Part shown: positions 1 through 13,142 of the stretch, piece by piece
Layout: each line of letters starts with the position of its first letter
Numbering within the stretch: the first letter of the stretch is position 1
NCBI GenBank assembly: GCA_949318235.1
Contig: CASGGR010000034.1
Span: 1,937,501-2,001,500, forward strand
DNA: 64,000 bases
Reading direction: 5' to 3'
Origin: Ecdyonurus torrentis
Lineage: Eukaryota; Arthropoda; Insecta; Ephemeroptera; Heptageniidae
Program-made: the position numbers and the translations under genes
The notes under the pieces: model-generated
Told to the model about the DNA's origin: nothing
Database searches by the model: none
Seen by the model: only the letters and a program-made list of their open reading frames with translations

Positions 1-177
1 AAAGCTACAGGCTTGCGGTTTGAACTAAAATGTAGGACTAACAGACTTGCAAAAAAAAGGTTTATTACACCTTAATCGCTCCAATGCAAACTTTCGCAGT
101 TATAGAGAATCTCAGTGCTTTCTCATTGTACTTTTTAGACTGTGATTAAGATTTTTGCTAATATCTCTGAAACTAGT

Positions 178-994
178 AAAGCTACAGGCTTGCGGTTTGA
201 AATTAAATGTAGGACAAACAGACTTGGAAAGAAAAGGTTACTACACCTTAATTGCTCCAATGCAAACTTTCGCAGTTATAGAGAATCTCAGTGCTTTCTC
301 ATCGTACTTTTCAGACTGTGAATACGATTTTTGATGATATCTTTGAAACTAATAAAGCTACAGGCTTGCGGTTTGAACTAAAATGTAGGACTAACAGACT
401 TGCAAAGAAAAGGTTATTACACCTTAATCGCTCCAATGCAAACTTTCGCAGTTATAGAGAATCTCAGTTATTTCTCATCGTACTTTTCAAACTGTGAATA
501 CGATTTTTGATGATATCTCCGAAACTAATTAAGCTACAGGCTTGCGGTTTGAACTAAAATGTAAGACTTATAGACTTGCAAAGAAAAGGTTATTACACCT
601 TAATCGCTCAAATGCAAACTTTCGCAGTTATAGAGAATCTCAGTGCTTTCTCATCGTACTTTTCAGACTGTGAATACGATTTTTGATGATATCTCCGAAA
701 CTAATAAAGCTACAGGCTTGCGGTTTGAACTAAAATGTAGGACTAACAGACTTGCAAAGAAAAGGTTATTACACCTTAATCGCTCCAATGCAAACTTTCG
801 CAGTTATAGAGAATCTCAGTTCTTTCTCATCGTACTTTTCAGACTGTAAATACGATTTTTGATGATATCTCTGAAACTAATAAAGCTACAGGCTTGCGGT
901 TTGAACTAAAAGGTAGGACTAACAGACTTGCAAAGAAAATGTTATTACACCTTAATCGCTCCAATGCAATCTTTTGCAGTTATAGAGAATCTCA
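178..994. repeat. Monomers A B C D E leading into the first class-F monomer
   Basis: After a partial first monomer, which is 177 bp because of the extra T in GGTTTATT, the classes run A (115), B (291), C (467), D (643), E (819). The A copy carries GACAAACAGACTTGGAAAG, a change also seen in an A' copy near 18,523. The C copy starts with GTTATTTCTC, shared with its counterpart at 16,138. The same order returns at offset 15,671. Confidence 0.85.
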
Positions 995-3900
995 GTGCTT
1001 GCTCATCATATTTTTCAGACTGTGAATACGATTTTTGATGATATCTTTGAAACTAATAAAGCTACAGGCTTGCGGTTTGAACTAAAATGTAGGACTAACA
1101 GACTTGCAAAGCAAAGGTTATTACACCTTAAACGCTCCAATGCAAACTTTTGCAGTTATAGAGAATATCAGTGCTTTCTCATCGTACTTTTTAGACTGTG
1201 AATACGGTTTTTGATGATATCTCCGAAACTAATAAAGCTACAGGCTTGCGGTTTGAACTAAAATGTAGGACTAACAAACATACAAAGAAAAGGTTATTTC
1301 ACCTTAATCGCTCCACTGCAAACTTGCGCAGTTATAGAGAATCTCAGTGCTTTCTCATTAAACTTTTCAGACTGTGAATACGAATTTTGATGATATCTCC
1401 GAAACTAATAAAGCTACAGGCTTGCGGTTTAAACTAAAATGTAGGACTAACAGACTTGCAAAGAAAAGGTTATTACACCTTAATCGCACCAATGCAAATT
1501 TTCGCAGTTATAGAGAATCTCAGTGCTTTCTCATCGTACTTTTTAGACTGTGAATACGATTTTTAATGATATCTCCGAAACTAATAAAGCTACAGGCTTG
1601 CGGTTTGAACTAAAATGTAGGACTAACAGACTTGCAAAGAAAAGGTTTATTACACCTTAATCGCTCCAATGCAAACTTTCGCAGTTATAGAGAATCTCAG
1701 TGCTTTCTCATTGTACTTTTTAGACTGTGATTAAGATTTTTGCAAATATCTCTGAAACTAGTAAAGCTACAGGCTTGCGGTTTGAAATTAAATGTAGGAC
1801 TAACAGACTTGCAAAGAAAAGGTTACTACACCTTAATTGCTCCAATGCAAACTTTCGCAGTTATAGAGAATCTCAGTGCTTTCTCATCGTACTTTTCAGA
1901 CTGTGAATACGATTTTTGATGATATCTTTGAAACTAATAAAGCTACAGGCTTGCGGTTTGAACTAAAATGCAAGACTAACAGACTTGCAAAGAAAAGGTT
2001 ATTACACCTTAATCGCTCCACTGCAAACTTGCGCAGTTATAGAGAATCTCAGTGCTTTCTCATCGTACTTTTCGGACTGTGAATACGATTTTTGATGATA
2101 TCTCCAAAACTAATAAAGCTACAGGCTTGCGGTTTGAAATAAAACGTTGGACTTACAAACTTGCAAATAAAAGGTTATTACAACTTAATCGCACCAATGC
2201 AAACTTTCGCAGTTATAGAGAATCTCAGTGCTTTCACATCGTACTTTTCAGAATGTGAATACGATTTTTGATGATATCTTTGAAACTAATAAAGCTACAG
2301 GCTTGCGTTTTGAACTTAAATGTAGGACTAACAGACTTGCAAAGATAGGTTTTGAGACCTTAATCGCTCCACTGCAAACTTGCGCAGTTATAGAGAATCT
2401 CAGTGCTTTCTCATCGTACTTTTCGGACTGTGAATACGATTTTTGATGATATCTCCGAAACTAATAAAGCTACAGGCTTGCGGTTTGAACTAAAACGTTG
2501 GACTAACAAACTTGCAAAGAAAAGGTTATTACAACTTAATCGCATTAATGCAAACTTTCGCAGTTATAAAGAATCTCAGTGCTTTTTCATCGTACTTTTC
2601 AAACTGTTAATACGATTTTTGATGATATCTCCGTAATTAATAAAGCTACAGGCTTGCAGTTTGAACTAAAATGTAGGACTAACATACTTGCAAAGAAAAG
2701 GTTTATTACACCTTAATCACTCCAATGCAAACTTTCGCAGTTATAGAGAATCTCAGTGCTTTCTCATTGTACTTTTTAGACTGTGATTAAGATTTTTGCT
2801 GATATCTCTGAAACTAGTAAAGCTACAGGCTTGCGGTTTCAAATTAAATGTAGGACTAACAGACTTGCAAAGAAAAGGTTAATACACCTTAATCGCTCCA
2901 ATGCAAACTTTCGCAGTTATAGAGAATCTCAGTGCTTTCTCATCGTACTTTTCAGACTGTGAATACGATTTTTGATGATATCTTTGAAACTAATAAAGCT
3001 ACAGGCTTGCGGTTTGAACTAAAATGTAGGACTAACAGACTTGCAAAGAAAAGGTTATTACACCTTAATCGCTCCACTGCAAACTTGCGCAGTTATAGAG
3101 AATCTCAGTGCTTTCTCATCGTACTTTTCGGACTGTGAATACGATTTTTGATGATATCTCCAAAACTAATAAAGCTACAGGCTTGCGGTTTGAACTAAAA
3201 CGTTGGACTTACAAACTTGCAAAGAAAAGGTTATTACAACTTAATCGCACCAATGCAAACTTTCGCAGTTATAGAGAATCTCAGTGCTTTCACATCGTAC
3301 TTTTCAGACTGTGAATACGATTTTTGATGATATCTTTAAAACTAATAAAGCTACAGGCTTGCGGTTTGAACTAAAATGTAGAACTAACAGACTTGCAAAG
3401 CAAAGGTTATTACACCTTAATCGCTCCAATGCAAACTTTCGCAGTTATAAAGAATCTCAGTGCTTTCTCATTGTACTTTTTAGACTGTGAATACGATTTT
3501 TGATGATATCTCCGAAACTAATAAAGCTACAGGCATGCGGTTTGAACTAAAATGTAGGACTAACAGACTTGCAAAGAAAAGGTTATTACACCTTAATCGC
3601 TCCACTGCAAACTTGCGCAGTTATAGAGAATCTCAGTGCTTTCTCATCGTACTTTTCGGACTGTGAATACGAATTTTGATGATATCTCCGAAAATAATAA
3701 AGCTACAGGCTTGCGGTTTGAACTAAAATGTAGGACTAACAGACTTGCAAAGAAAAGGTAATTACACCTTAATCGCTCCAATGCAAACTTTCGCAGTTAT
3801 AGAGAATCTCAGTGCTTTCTCATCGTACTTTTCGGACTGTGATTACGATTTTTGATGATATCTCCGAAACTAATAAAGCTACAGGCTTGCGGTTTGAACT

Positions 3901-4691
3901 AAAACGCTGGACTAACAAACTTGCAAAGAAAAGGTTATTACAACTTAATCGCACCAATGCAAACTTTCGCAGTTATAAAGAATCTCAGTGCTTTTTCATC
4001 GTACTTTTCAAACTGTGAATACGATTTTTGATGATATCTCCGAAACTAATTAAGCTACAGGCTTGCTGTTTGAACTAAAATGTAAGACTTATAGACTTGC
4101 AAAGAAAAGGTTATTACACCTTAATCGCTCAAATGCAAACTTTCGCAGTTATAGAGAATCTCAGTGCTTTCTCATCGTACTTTTCAGACTGTGAATACGA
4201 ATTTTGATGATATCTCCGAAACTAATAAAGCTACAGGCTTGCGGTTTGAACTAAAATGTAGGACTAACAGACTTGCAAAGAAAAGGTTATTACACCTTAA
4301 TCGCTCAAATGCAAACTTTCACAGTTATACAGAATCTCAGTGCTTTCTCATTGTACTTTTTAGACTGTGAATAAGATTTTTGATGATATCTCTGAAACTA
4401 GTAAAGCTACAGGCTTGCGGTTTGAAATAAAATGTAGGACTAACAGACTTGCAAAGAAAAGGTTATTACACCTTAATCGCTCCAATGCAAACTTTCGCAG
4501 TTATAGAGAATCTCAGTTCTTTCTCATCGTACTTTTCAGACTGTAAATACGATTTTTGATGATATCTCCGAAACTAATAAAGCTACAGGCTTGCGGTTTG
4601 AACTAAAAGGTAGGACTAACAGACTTGCAAAGAAAAGGTTATTACACCTTAATCGCTCCAATGCAATCTTTTGCAGTTATAGAGAATCTCA
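995..4691. repeat. Complete 21-monomer higher-order repeat, 3,697 bp (copy 1)
   Basis: The unit runs from one class-F monomer (GCTTGCTCATCATA) to the next. In order the monomers are F 995, G 1171, H 1347, I 1523, A 1700, J 1876, K 2052, L 2228, M 2403, N 2579, A' 2756, B 2932, K' 3108, O 3284, P 3460, Q 3636, R 3812, C 3988, D 4164, S 4340, E 4516. The length is 21 x 176 + 1. The net +1 comes from 177-bp I and N monomers offset by a 175-bp L monomer. A full second copy lies at 16,666-20,362. Adjacent monomers differ far more than monomers one unit apart, which is the defining mark of a higher-order repeat. Confidence 0.9.
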
Positions 4692-6980
4692 GTGCTTGCT
4701 CATCATATTTTTCAGACTGTGAATACGATTTTTGATGATATCTTTGAAACTAATAAAGCTACAGGCTTGCGGTTTGAACTAAAATGTAGGACTAACAGAC
4801 TTGCAAAGCAAAGGTTATTACACCTTAAACGCTCCAATGCAAACTTTTGCAGTTATAGAGAATATCAGTGCTTTCTCATCGTACTTTTTAGACTGTGAAT
4901 ACGGTTTTTGATGATATCTCCGAAACTAATAAAGCTACAGGCTTGCGGTTTGAACTAAAATGTAGGACTAACAAACATACAAAGAAAAGGTTATTTCACC
5001 TTAATCGCTCCACTGCAAACTTGCGCAGTTATAGAGAATCTCAGTGCTTTCTCATTGAACTTTTCAGACTGTGAATACGAATTTTGATGATATCTCCGAA
5101 ACTAATAAAGCTACAGGCTTGCGGTTTAAACTAAAATGTAGGACTAACAGACTTGCAAAGAAAAGGTTATTACACCTTAATCGCACCAATGCAAATTGTC
5201 GCAGTTATAGAGAATCTCAGTGCTTTCTCATCGTACTTTTTAGACTGTGAATACGATTTTTGATGATATCTCCGAAACTAATAAAGCTACAGGCTTGCGG
5301 TTTGAACTAAAATGTAGGACTAACAGACTTGCAAAGAAAAGGTTTATTACACCTTAATCGCTCCAATGCAAACTTTCGCAGTTATAGAGAATCTCAGTGC
5401 TTTCTCATTGTACTTTTTAGACTGTGATTAAGATTTTTGCTAATATCTCTGAAACTAGTAAAGCTACAGGCTTGCGGTTTGAAATTAAATGTAGGACTAA
5501 CAGACTTGCAAAGAAAAGGTTACTACACCTTAATTGCTCCAATGCAAACTTTCGCAGTTATAGAGAATCTCAGTGCTTTCTCATCGTACTTTTCAGACTG
5601 TGAATACGATTTTTGATGATATCTTTGAAACTAATAAAGCTACAGGCTTGCGGTTTGAACTAAAATGCAAGACTAACAGACTTGCAAAGAAAAGGTTATT
5701 ACACCTTAGTCGCTCCACTGCAAACTTGCGCAGTTATAGAGAATCTCAGTGCTTTCTCATCGTACTTTTCGGACTGTGAATACGATTTTTGATGATATCT
5801 CCAAAACTAATAAAGCTACAGGCTTGCGGTTTGAACTAAAACGTTGGACTTACAAACTTGCAAATAAAAGGTTATTACAACTTAATCGCACCAATGCAAA
5901 CTTTCGCAGTTATAGAGAATCTCAGTGCTTTCACATCGTACTTTTCAGAATGTGAATACGATTTTCGATGATATCTTTGAAACTAATAAAGCTACAGGCT
6001 TGCGTTTTGAACTTAAATGTAGGACTAAGAGACTTGCAAAGATAGGTTTTGAGACCTTAATCGCTCCACTGCAAACTTGCGCAGTTATAGAGAATCTCAG
6101 TGCTTTCTCATCGTACTTTTCGGACTGTGAATACGATTTTTGATGATATCTCCGAAACTAATAAAGCTACAGGCTTGCGGTTTGAACTAAAACGTTAGAC
6201 TAACAAACTTGCAAAGAAAAGGTTATTACAACTTAATCGCACCAATGCAAACTTTCGCAGTTATAAAGAATCTCAGTGCTTTTTCATCGTACTTTTCAAA
6301 CTGTTAATACGATTTTTGATGATATCTCCGTAATTAATAAAGCTACAGGCTTGCATATTGAACTAAAATGTAGGACTAACATACTTGCAAAGAAAAGGTT
6401 TATTACACCTTAATCGCTCCAATGCAAACTTTCGCAGTTATAGAGAATCTCAGTGCTTTCTCATTGTACTTTTTAGACTGTGATTAAGATTTTTGCTGAT
6501 ATCTCTGAAACTAGTAAAGCTACAGGCTTGCGGTTTCAAATTAAATGTAGGACTAACAGACTTGCAAAGAAAAGGTTAATACACCTTAATCGCTCCAATG
6601 CAAACTTTCGCAGTTATAGAGAATCTCAGTGCTTTCTCATCGTACTTTTCAGACTGTGAATACGATTTTTGATGATATCTTTGAAACTAATAAAGCTACA
6701 GGCTTGCGGTTTGAACTAAAATGTAGGACTAACAGACTTGCAAAGAAAAGGTTATTACACCTTAATCGCTCCACTGCAAACTTGCGCAGTTATAGAGAAT
6801 CTCAGTGCTTTCTCATCGTACTTTTCGGACTGTGAATACGATTTTTGATGATATCTTTGAAACTAATAAAGCTACAGGCTTGCGGTTTGAACTAAAACGT
6901 TGGACTTACAAACTTGCAAAGAAAAGGTTATTACAACTTAATCGCACCAATGCAAACTTTCGCAGTTATAGAGAATCTCA
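4692..6980. repeat. Partial second copy of the 21-monomer unit (13 monomers, F to K')
   Basis: F 4692, G 4868, H 5044, I 5220, A 5396, J 5573, K 5749, L 5925, M 6100, N 6276, A' 6453, B 6629 and K' 6805 each sit 3,697 bp after their counterparts. At 6,981 the order leaves the 21-monomer plan: class T (CTTTAAAAC, AACAAACTTGC, AAATTTTCGC) replaces O. This copy also carries new changes that are then duplicated downstream: CGATTTTCGATG in L, ACTAAGAGACTT in L, ACGTTAGAC in M and GCATATTGAAC in N. Confidence 0.85.
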
Positions 6981-9516
6981 GTGCTTTCACATCGTACTTT
7001 TCAGACTGTGAATACGATTTTTGATGATATCTTTAAAACTAATAAAGCTACAGGCTTGCGGTTTGAACTAAAATGTAGGACTAACAAACTTGCAAAGAAA
7101 AGGTTATTACAACTTAATCGCACCAATGCAAATTTTCGCAGTTATAAAGAATCTCAGTGCTTTTTCATCGTACATTTCAAACTATGAATACGATTTTTGA
7201 TGATATCTCCGAAACTAATTAAGCTACAGGCTTGCGGTTTGAACTAAAATGTAAGACTTATAGACTTGCAAAGAAAAGGTTACTACACCTTAATCGCTCC
7301 AATGCAAACTTTCGCAGTTATAGAGAATCTCAGTGCTTTCTCATCGTACTTTTCAGACTGTGAATACGATTTTTGATGATATCTTTGAAACTAATAAAGC
7401 TACAGGCTTGCGGTTTGAACTAAAACGTTGGACTTACAAACTTGCAAATAAAAGGTTTATTACACCTTAATCGCTCCAATGCAAACTTTCGCAGTTATAG
7501 AGAATCTCAGTGCTTTCTCATTGTACTTTTTAGACTGTGATTAAGATTTTTGCTAATATCTCTGAAACTAGTAAAGCTACAGGCTTGCGGTTTGAAATTA
7601 AATGTAGGACTAACAGACTTGCAAAGAAAAGGTTACTACACCTTAATTGCTCCAATGCAAACTTTCGCAGTTATAGAGAATCTCAATGCTTTCTCATCGT
7701 ACTTTTCAGACTGTGAATACGATTTTTGATGATATCTTTGAAACTAATAAAGCTACAGGCTTGCGGTTTGAACTAAAATGCTAGACTAACAGACTTGCAA
7801 AGAAAAGGTTATTACACCTTAGTCGCTCCACTGCAAACTTGCGCAGTTATAGAGAATCTCAGTGCTTTCTCATCGTACTTTTCGGACTGTGAATACGATT
7901 TTTGATGATATCTCCAAAACTAATAAAGCTACAGGCTTGCGGTTTGAACTAAAACGTTGGACTTACAAACTTGCAAATAAAAGGTTATTACAACTTAATC
8001 GCACCAATGCAAACTTTCGCAGTTATAGAGAATCTCAGTGCTTTCACATCGTACTTTTCAGAATGTGAATACGATTTTCGATGATATCTTTGAAACTAAT
8101 AAAGCTACAGGCTTGCGTTTTGAACTTAAATGTAGGACTAAGAGACTTGCAAAGATAGGTTTTGAGACCTTAATCGCTCCACTGCAAACTTGCGCAGTTA
8201 TAGAGAATCTCAGTGCTTTCTCATCGTACTTTTCGGACTGTGAATACGATTTTTGATGATATCTCCGAAACTAATAAAGCTACAGGCTTGCGGTTTGAAC
8301 TAAAACGTTAGACTAACAAACTTGCAAAGAAAAGGTTATTACAACTTAATCGCACCAATGCAAACTTTCGCAGTTATAAAGAATCTCAGTGCTTTTTCAT
8401 CGTACTTTTCAAACTGTTAATACGATTTTTGATGATATCTCCGTAATTAATAAAGCTACAGGCTTGCATATTGAACTAAAATGTAGGACTAACATACTTG
8501 CAAAGAAAAGGTTTATTACACCTTAATCGCTCCAATGCAAACTTTCGCAGTTATAGAGAATCTCAGTGCTTTCTCATTGTACTTTTTAGACTGTGATTAA
8601 GATTTTTGCTGATATCTCTGAAACTAGTAAAGCTACAGGCTTGCGGTTTCAAATTAAATGTAGGACTAACAGACTTGCAAAGAAAAGGTTAATACACCTT
8701 AATCGCTCCAATGCAAACTTTCGCAGTTATAGAGAATCTCAGTGCTTTCTCATCGTACTTTTCAGACTGTGAATACGATTTTTGATGATATCTTTGAAAC
8801 TAATAAAGCTACAGGCTTGCGGTTTGAACTAAAATGTAGGACTAACAGACTTGCAAAGAAAAGGTTATTACACCTTAATCGCTCCACTGCAAACTTGCGC
8901 AGTTATAGAGAATCTCAGTGCTTTCTCATCGTACTTTTCGGACTGTGAATACGATTTTTGATGATATCTCCAAAACTAATAAAGCTACAGGCTTGCGGTT
9001 TGAACTAAAACGTTGGACTTACAAACTTGCAAAGAAAAGGTTATTACAACTTAATCGCACCAATGCAAACTTTCGCAGTTATAGAGAATCTCAGTGCTTT
9101 CACATCGTACTTTTCAGACTGTGAATACGATTTTTGATGATATCTTTAAAACTAATAAAGCTACAGGCTTGCGGTTTGAACTAAAATGTAGTACTAACAA
9201 ACTTGCAAAGAAAAGGTTATTACAACTTAATCGCACCAATGCAAATTTTCGCAGTTATAAAGAATCTCAGTGCTTTTTCATCGTACATTTCAAACTATGA
9301 ATACGATTTTTGATGATATCTCCGAAACTAATTAAGCTACAGGCTTGCGGTTTGAACTAAAATGTAAGACTTATAGACTTGCAAAGAAAAGGTTACTACA
9401 CCTTAATCGCTCCAATGCAAACTTTCGCAGTTATAGAGAATCTCAGTGCTTTCTCATCGTACTTTTCAGACTGTGAATACGATTTTTGATGATATCTTTG
9501 AAACTAATAAAGCTAC
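5340..9516. repeat. Tandem duplication of a 2,113-bp (12-monomer) block
   Basis: The block about 5,340-7,452 is repeated at about 7,453-9,516 with a fixed offset of 2,113 bp (12 x 176 + 1). The order is A J K L M N A' B K' T C plus a mixed monomer. Both copies share private changes: CGATTTTCGATG near 5,960 and 8,073, ACTAAGAGACTT near 6,025 and 8,138, ACGTTAGAC near 6,189 and 8,302, GCATATTGAAC near 6,354 and 8,467. These are absent from the other L, M and N copies, so the duplication is recent relative to the 21-monomer plan. Confidence 0.87.
7333..7509. repeat. Mixed-class junction monomer of the 2,113-bp duplication
   Basis: This monomer begins like class B (TTCAGACTG, CTTTGAAAC). It continues with the K-type ACGTTGGACTTAC and AAATAAAAGG, then ends with the class-I insertion GGTTTATTACACC and CTCCAATGC. 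No neighbour has that combination. It sits exactly where the upstream and downstream duplicate copies meet, so I read it as the crossover product. Sequencing or assembly error is the alternative. Confidence 0.75.
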
Positions 9517-11240
9517 AAGCTTTCGTTTTGAACTAAAATGTAGGACTAACAGACTTGCAAAGCAAAGGTTATTACACCTTAATCGCTCCAATGCAAACTT
9601 TCGCAGTTATAAAGAATCTCAGTGCTTTCTCATTGTACTTTTTAGACTGTGAATACGATTTTTGATAATATCTCCGAAACTAATAAAGCTACAGGCTTGC
9701 GGTTTGAACTAAAATGTAGGACTAACAGACTTGCAAAGAAAAGGTTATTACACCTTAATCGTTTCAATGCAAACTTTCGCAGTTATAGAGAATCTCAGTG
9801 CTTTCTCATCGTACTTTTCAGACTGTGAATACGATTTTTAATGATATCTCCGAAACTAATAAAGCTACAGGCTTGCGGTTTGAACTAAAATGTAGGACTA
9901 ACAGACTTGCAAAGAAAAGGTTTATTACACCTTAATCGCTCCAATGCAAACTTTCGCAGTTATAGAGAATCTCAGTGCTTTCTCATTGTACTTTTTAGAC
10001 TGTGATTAAGATTTTTGCTAATATCTCTGAAACTAGTAAAGCTACAGGCTTGCGGTTTGAAATTAAATGTAGGACTAACAGACTTGCAAAGAAAAGGTTA
10101 CTACACCTTAATTGCTCCAATGCAAACTTTCGCAGTTATATAGAATCTCGGTGCTTTCTCATCATACTTTTCAGACTGTGAATACGATTTTTGATGATAT
10201 CTTTGAAACTAATAAAGCTACAGGCTTGCGGTTTGAACTAAAATGCAAGACTAACAGACTTGCAAAGAAAAGGTTATTACACCTTAATCGCTCCACTGCA
10301 AACTTGCGCAGTTAAAGAGAATCTCAGTGCTTTCTCATCGTACTTTTCGGACTGTGAATACGATTTTTGATGATATCTCCAAAACTAATAAAGCTACAGG
10401 CTTGCAGTTTGAACTAAAACGTTGGACTTACAAACTTGCAAATAAAAGGTTATTACAACTTAATCGCACCAATGCAAACTTTCGCAGTTATAGAGAATCT
10501 CAGTGCTTTCACATCGTACTTTTCAGAATGTGAATACGATTTTTGATGATATCTTTGAAACTAATAAAGCTACAGGCTTGCGTTTTGAACTTAAATGTAG
10601 GACTAACAGACTTGCAAAGATAGGTTTTGAGACCTTAATCGCTCCACTGCAAACTTGCGCAGTTATAGAGAATCTCAGTGCTTTCTCATCGTACTTTTCG
10701 GACTGTGAATACGATTTTTGATGATATCTCCGAAACTAATAAAGCTACAGGCTTGCGGTTTGAACTAAAACGTTGGACTAACAAACTTGCAAAGAAAAGG
10801 TTATTACAACTTAATCGCACCAATGCAAACTTTCGCAGTTATAAAGAATCTCAGTGCTTTTTCATCGTACTTTTCAGACTGTTAATACGATTTTTGATGA
10901 TATCTCCGTAATTAATAAAGCTACAGGCTTGCAGTTTGAACTAAAATGTAGGACTAACATACTTGCAAAGAAAAGATTTATTACACCTTAATCGCTCCAA
11001 TGCAAACTTTCGCAGTTATAGAGAATCTCAGTGCTTTCTCATTGTACTTTTTAGACTGTGATTAAGATTTTTGCTGATATCTCTGAAACTAGTAAAGCTA
11101 CAGGCTTGCGGTTTCAAATTAAATGTAGGACTAACAGACTTGCAAAGAAAAGGTTAATACACCTTAATCGCTCCAATGCAAACTTTCGCAGTTATAGAGA
11201 ATCTCAGTGCTTTCTCATCGTACTTTTCAGACTGTGAATA
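7453..11240. repeat. 14-monomer higher-order repeat, 2,465 bp, one full and one partial copy
   Basis: The full unit 7,453-9,917 reads A 7510, J 7686, K 7862, L 8038, M 8213, N 8389, A' 8566, B 8742, K' 8918, T 9094, C 9270, V 9446, W 9622, I 9798. The partial unit restarts at 9,918 with A, J, K 10327, L 10503, M 10678, N 10854, A' 11031 and B 11207. The offset is 14 x 176 + 1. The class-V monomer contains a HindIII site at 9,517-9,522. The J copy near 10,312 has GTTAAAGAGAATC, a change found again only near 30,380. Confidence 0.83.
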
Positions 11241-13142
11241 CGATTTTTGATGATATCTTTAAAACTAATAAAGCTACAGGCTTGCGGTTTGAACTAAAAT
11301 GTAGGACTAACAGACTTGCAAAGAAAAGGTTATTACACCTTAATCGCACCAATGTAAACTTTCGCAGTTCTAGAGTATCTCAGTGCTTTCTCATCGTACT
11401 TTTCAGACTGTGAATACGATTTTTGATGATATCTCCGAAACAAATAAAGCTACAGGCTTGCGGTTTGAACTAAAATGTAGGACTAACAGACTTGCAAAGA
11501 ATAGGTCATTACACCTTAATCGCTGCACTGCAAACTTGCGCAGTTATAGAGAATCTCAGTGCTTTCTCATCGTACTTTTCGGACTGTGAATACGATTTTT
11601 GATGATATCTCCGAAACTAATAAAGCTACAGGCTTGCGGTTTTAACTAAAACGTTGGACTAACAAACTTGCAAAGAAAAGGTTATTACAACTTAATCGCA
11701 CCAATGCAAACTTTCGCAGTTATAAAGAATCTCAGTGCTTTTTCATCGTACTTTTCAAACTGTGAATACGATTTTTGATGATATCTCCGAAACTAATTAA
11801 GCTACAGGCTTGCGGTTTGAACTAAAATGTAAGACTTATAGACTTGCAAAGAAAAGGTTATTACACCTTAATCGCTCAAATGCAAACTTTCGCAGTTATA
11901 GAGAATCTCAGTGCTTTCTCATCGTACTTTTCAGACTGTGAATACGAGTTTTGATTATATCTCCGAAAATAATAAAGCTACAGGCTTGCGGTTTGAACTA
12001 AAATGTAGGACTAACAGACTTGCAAAGAAAAGGTAATTACACCTTAATCGCTCCAATGCAAACTTTTGCAGTTATAGAGAATCTCTGTGCTTTCTCATTG
12101 TACTTTTCATACTATGAATAAGATTTTTGATGATATCTCTGAAACTAATAAAGCTACAGGCTTGCGGTTTGAACTAAAATGTAGGACTAACAGACTTGCA
12201 AAGAAAAGGTTATTACACCTTAATCGTTTCAATGCAAACTTTCGCAGTTATAGAGAATCTCAGTGCTTTCTCATCGTACTTTTCATACTATGAATAAGAT
12301 TTTTGATGATATCTCTGAAACTAATAAAGCTACAGGCTTGCGGTTTGAACTAAAATGTAGGACTAACAGACTTGCAAAGAAAAGGTTATTACACCTTAAT
12401 CGTTTCAATGCAAACTTTCGCAGTTATAGAGAATCTCAGTGCTTTCTCATCGTACTTTTCAGACTGTGAATACGATTTTTAATGATATCTCCGAAACTAA
12501 TAAAGCTACAGGCTTGCGGTTTGAACTAAAATGTAGGACTAACAGACTTGCAAAGAAAAGGTTATTACACCTTAATCGCACCAATGCAAACTTTCGCAGT
12601 TATAGAGTATCTCAGTGCTTTCTCATCGTACTTTTCAGACTGTGAATACGATTTTTGATGATATCTCCGAAACAAATAAAGCTACAGGCTTGCGGTTTGA
12701 ACTAAAATGTAGGACTAACAGACTTGCAAAGAATAGGTCATTACACCTTAATCGCTGCACTGCAAACTTGCGCAGTTATAGAGAATCTCAGTGCTTTCTC
12801 ATCTTTCTTTTCGGACTGTGAATACGATTTTTGATGATATCTCCGAAACTAATAAAGCTACAGGCTTGCGGTTTGAACTAAAACGTTGGACTAACAAACT
12901 TGCAAAGAAAAGGTTATTACAACTTAATTGCACCAATGCAAACTTTCGCAGTTATAAAGAATCTCAGCGCTTTTTCATCGTACTTTTCAAACTGTGAATA
13001 CGATTTTTGATGATATCTCCGAAACTAATTAAGCTACAGGCTTGCGGTTTGAACTAAAATGTAAGACTTATAGACTTGCAAAGAAAAGGTTATTACACCT
13101 TAATCGCTCCACTGCAAACTTGCGCAGTTATAGAGAATCTCA
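11207..13142. repeat. First island of second-family monomers (a, b, e)
   Basis: Here the left-hand order gives way to another monomer set. 11,207 is a B/a mix ending in GAGTATCTC. Then come b 11383 (GAAACAAATAAAG, GAATAGGTCATT, CGCTGCACTGC), M 11559, C 11735, a Q-like copy at 11911 with CGAGTTTTG and GGTAATTACACC, e 12087 and its neighbour 12263 (CATACTATGAATAAG, CGTTTC), a 12439, b 12615, M 12791, C 12967. Units 12,087 and 12,263 are near-identical neighbours, a single-monomer duplication. The stretch from about 12,330 matches 36,970-37,700 at offset 24,644. Confidence 0.8.

Noticed and set aside
104..112. GAGAATCTC dyad (monomer positions 104-112) as a terminator hairpin
   Set aside because: Stem of four bases with one central base, no T run behind it, and it is repeated in almost every monomer.
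115..290. Class A and S monomers as a promoter or regulatory element because of their different AT-rich tail
   Set aside because: The changes are a few substitutions within the ordinary monomer and recur as part of the higher-order order; nothing shows transcription.
2228..2446. The 72-codon variant that ends in SSYFSDCEYDF, seen in L monomers
   Set aside because: It is the same open frame shifted by the 1-bp loss in class L, not a separate gene.
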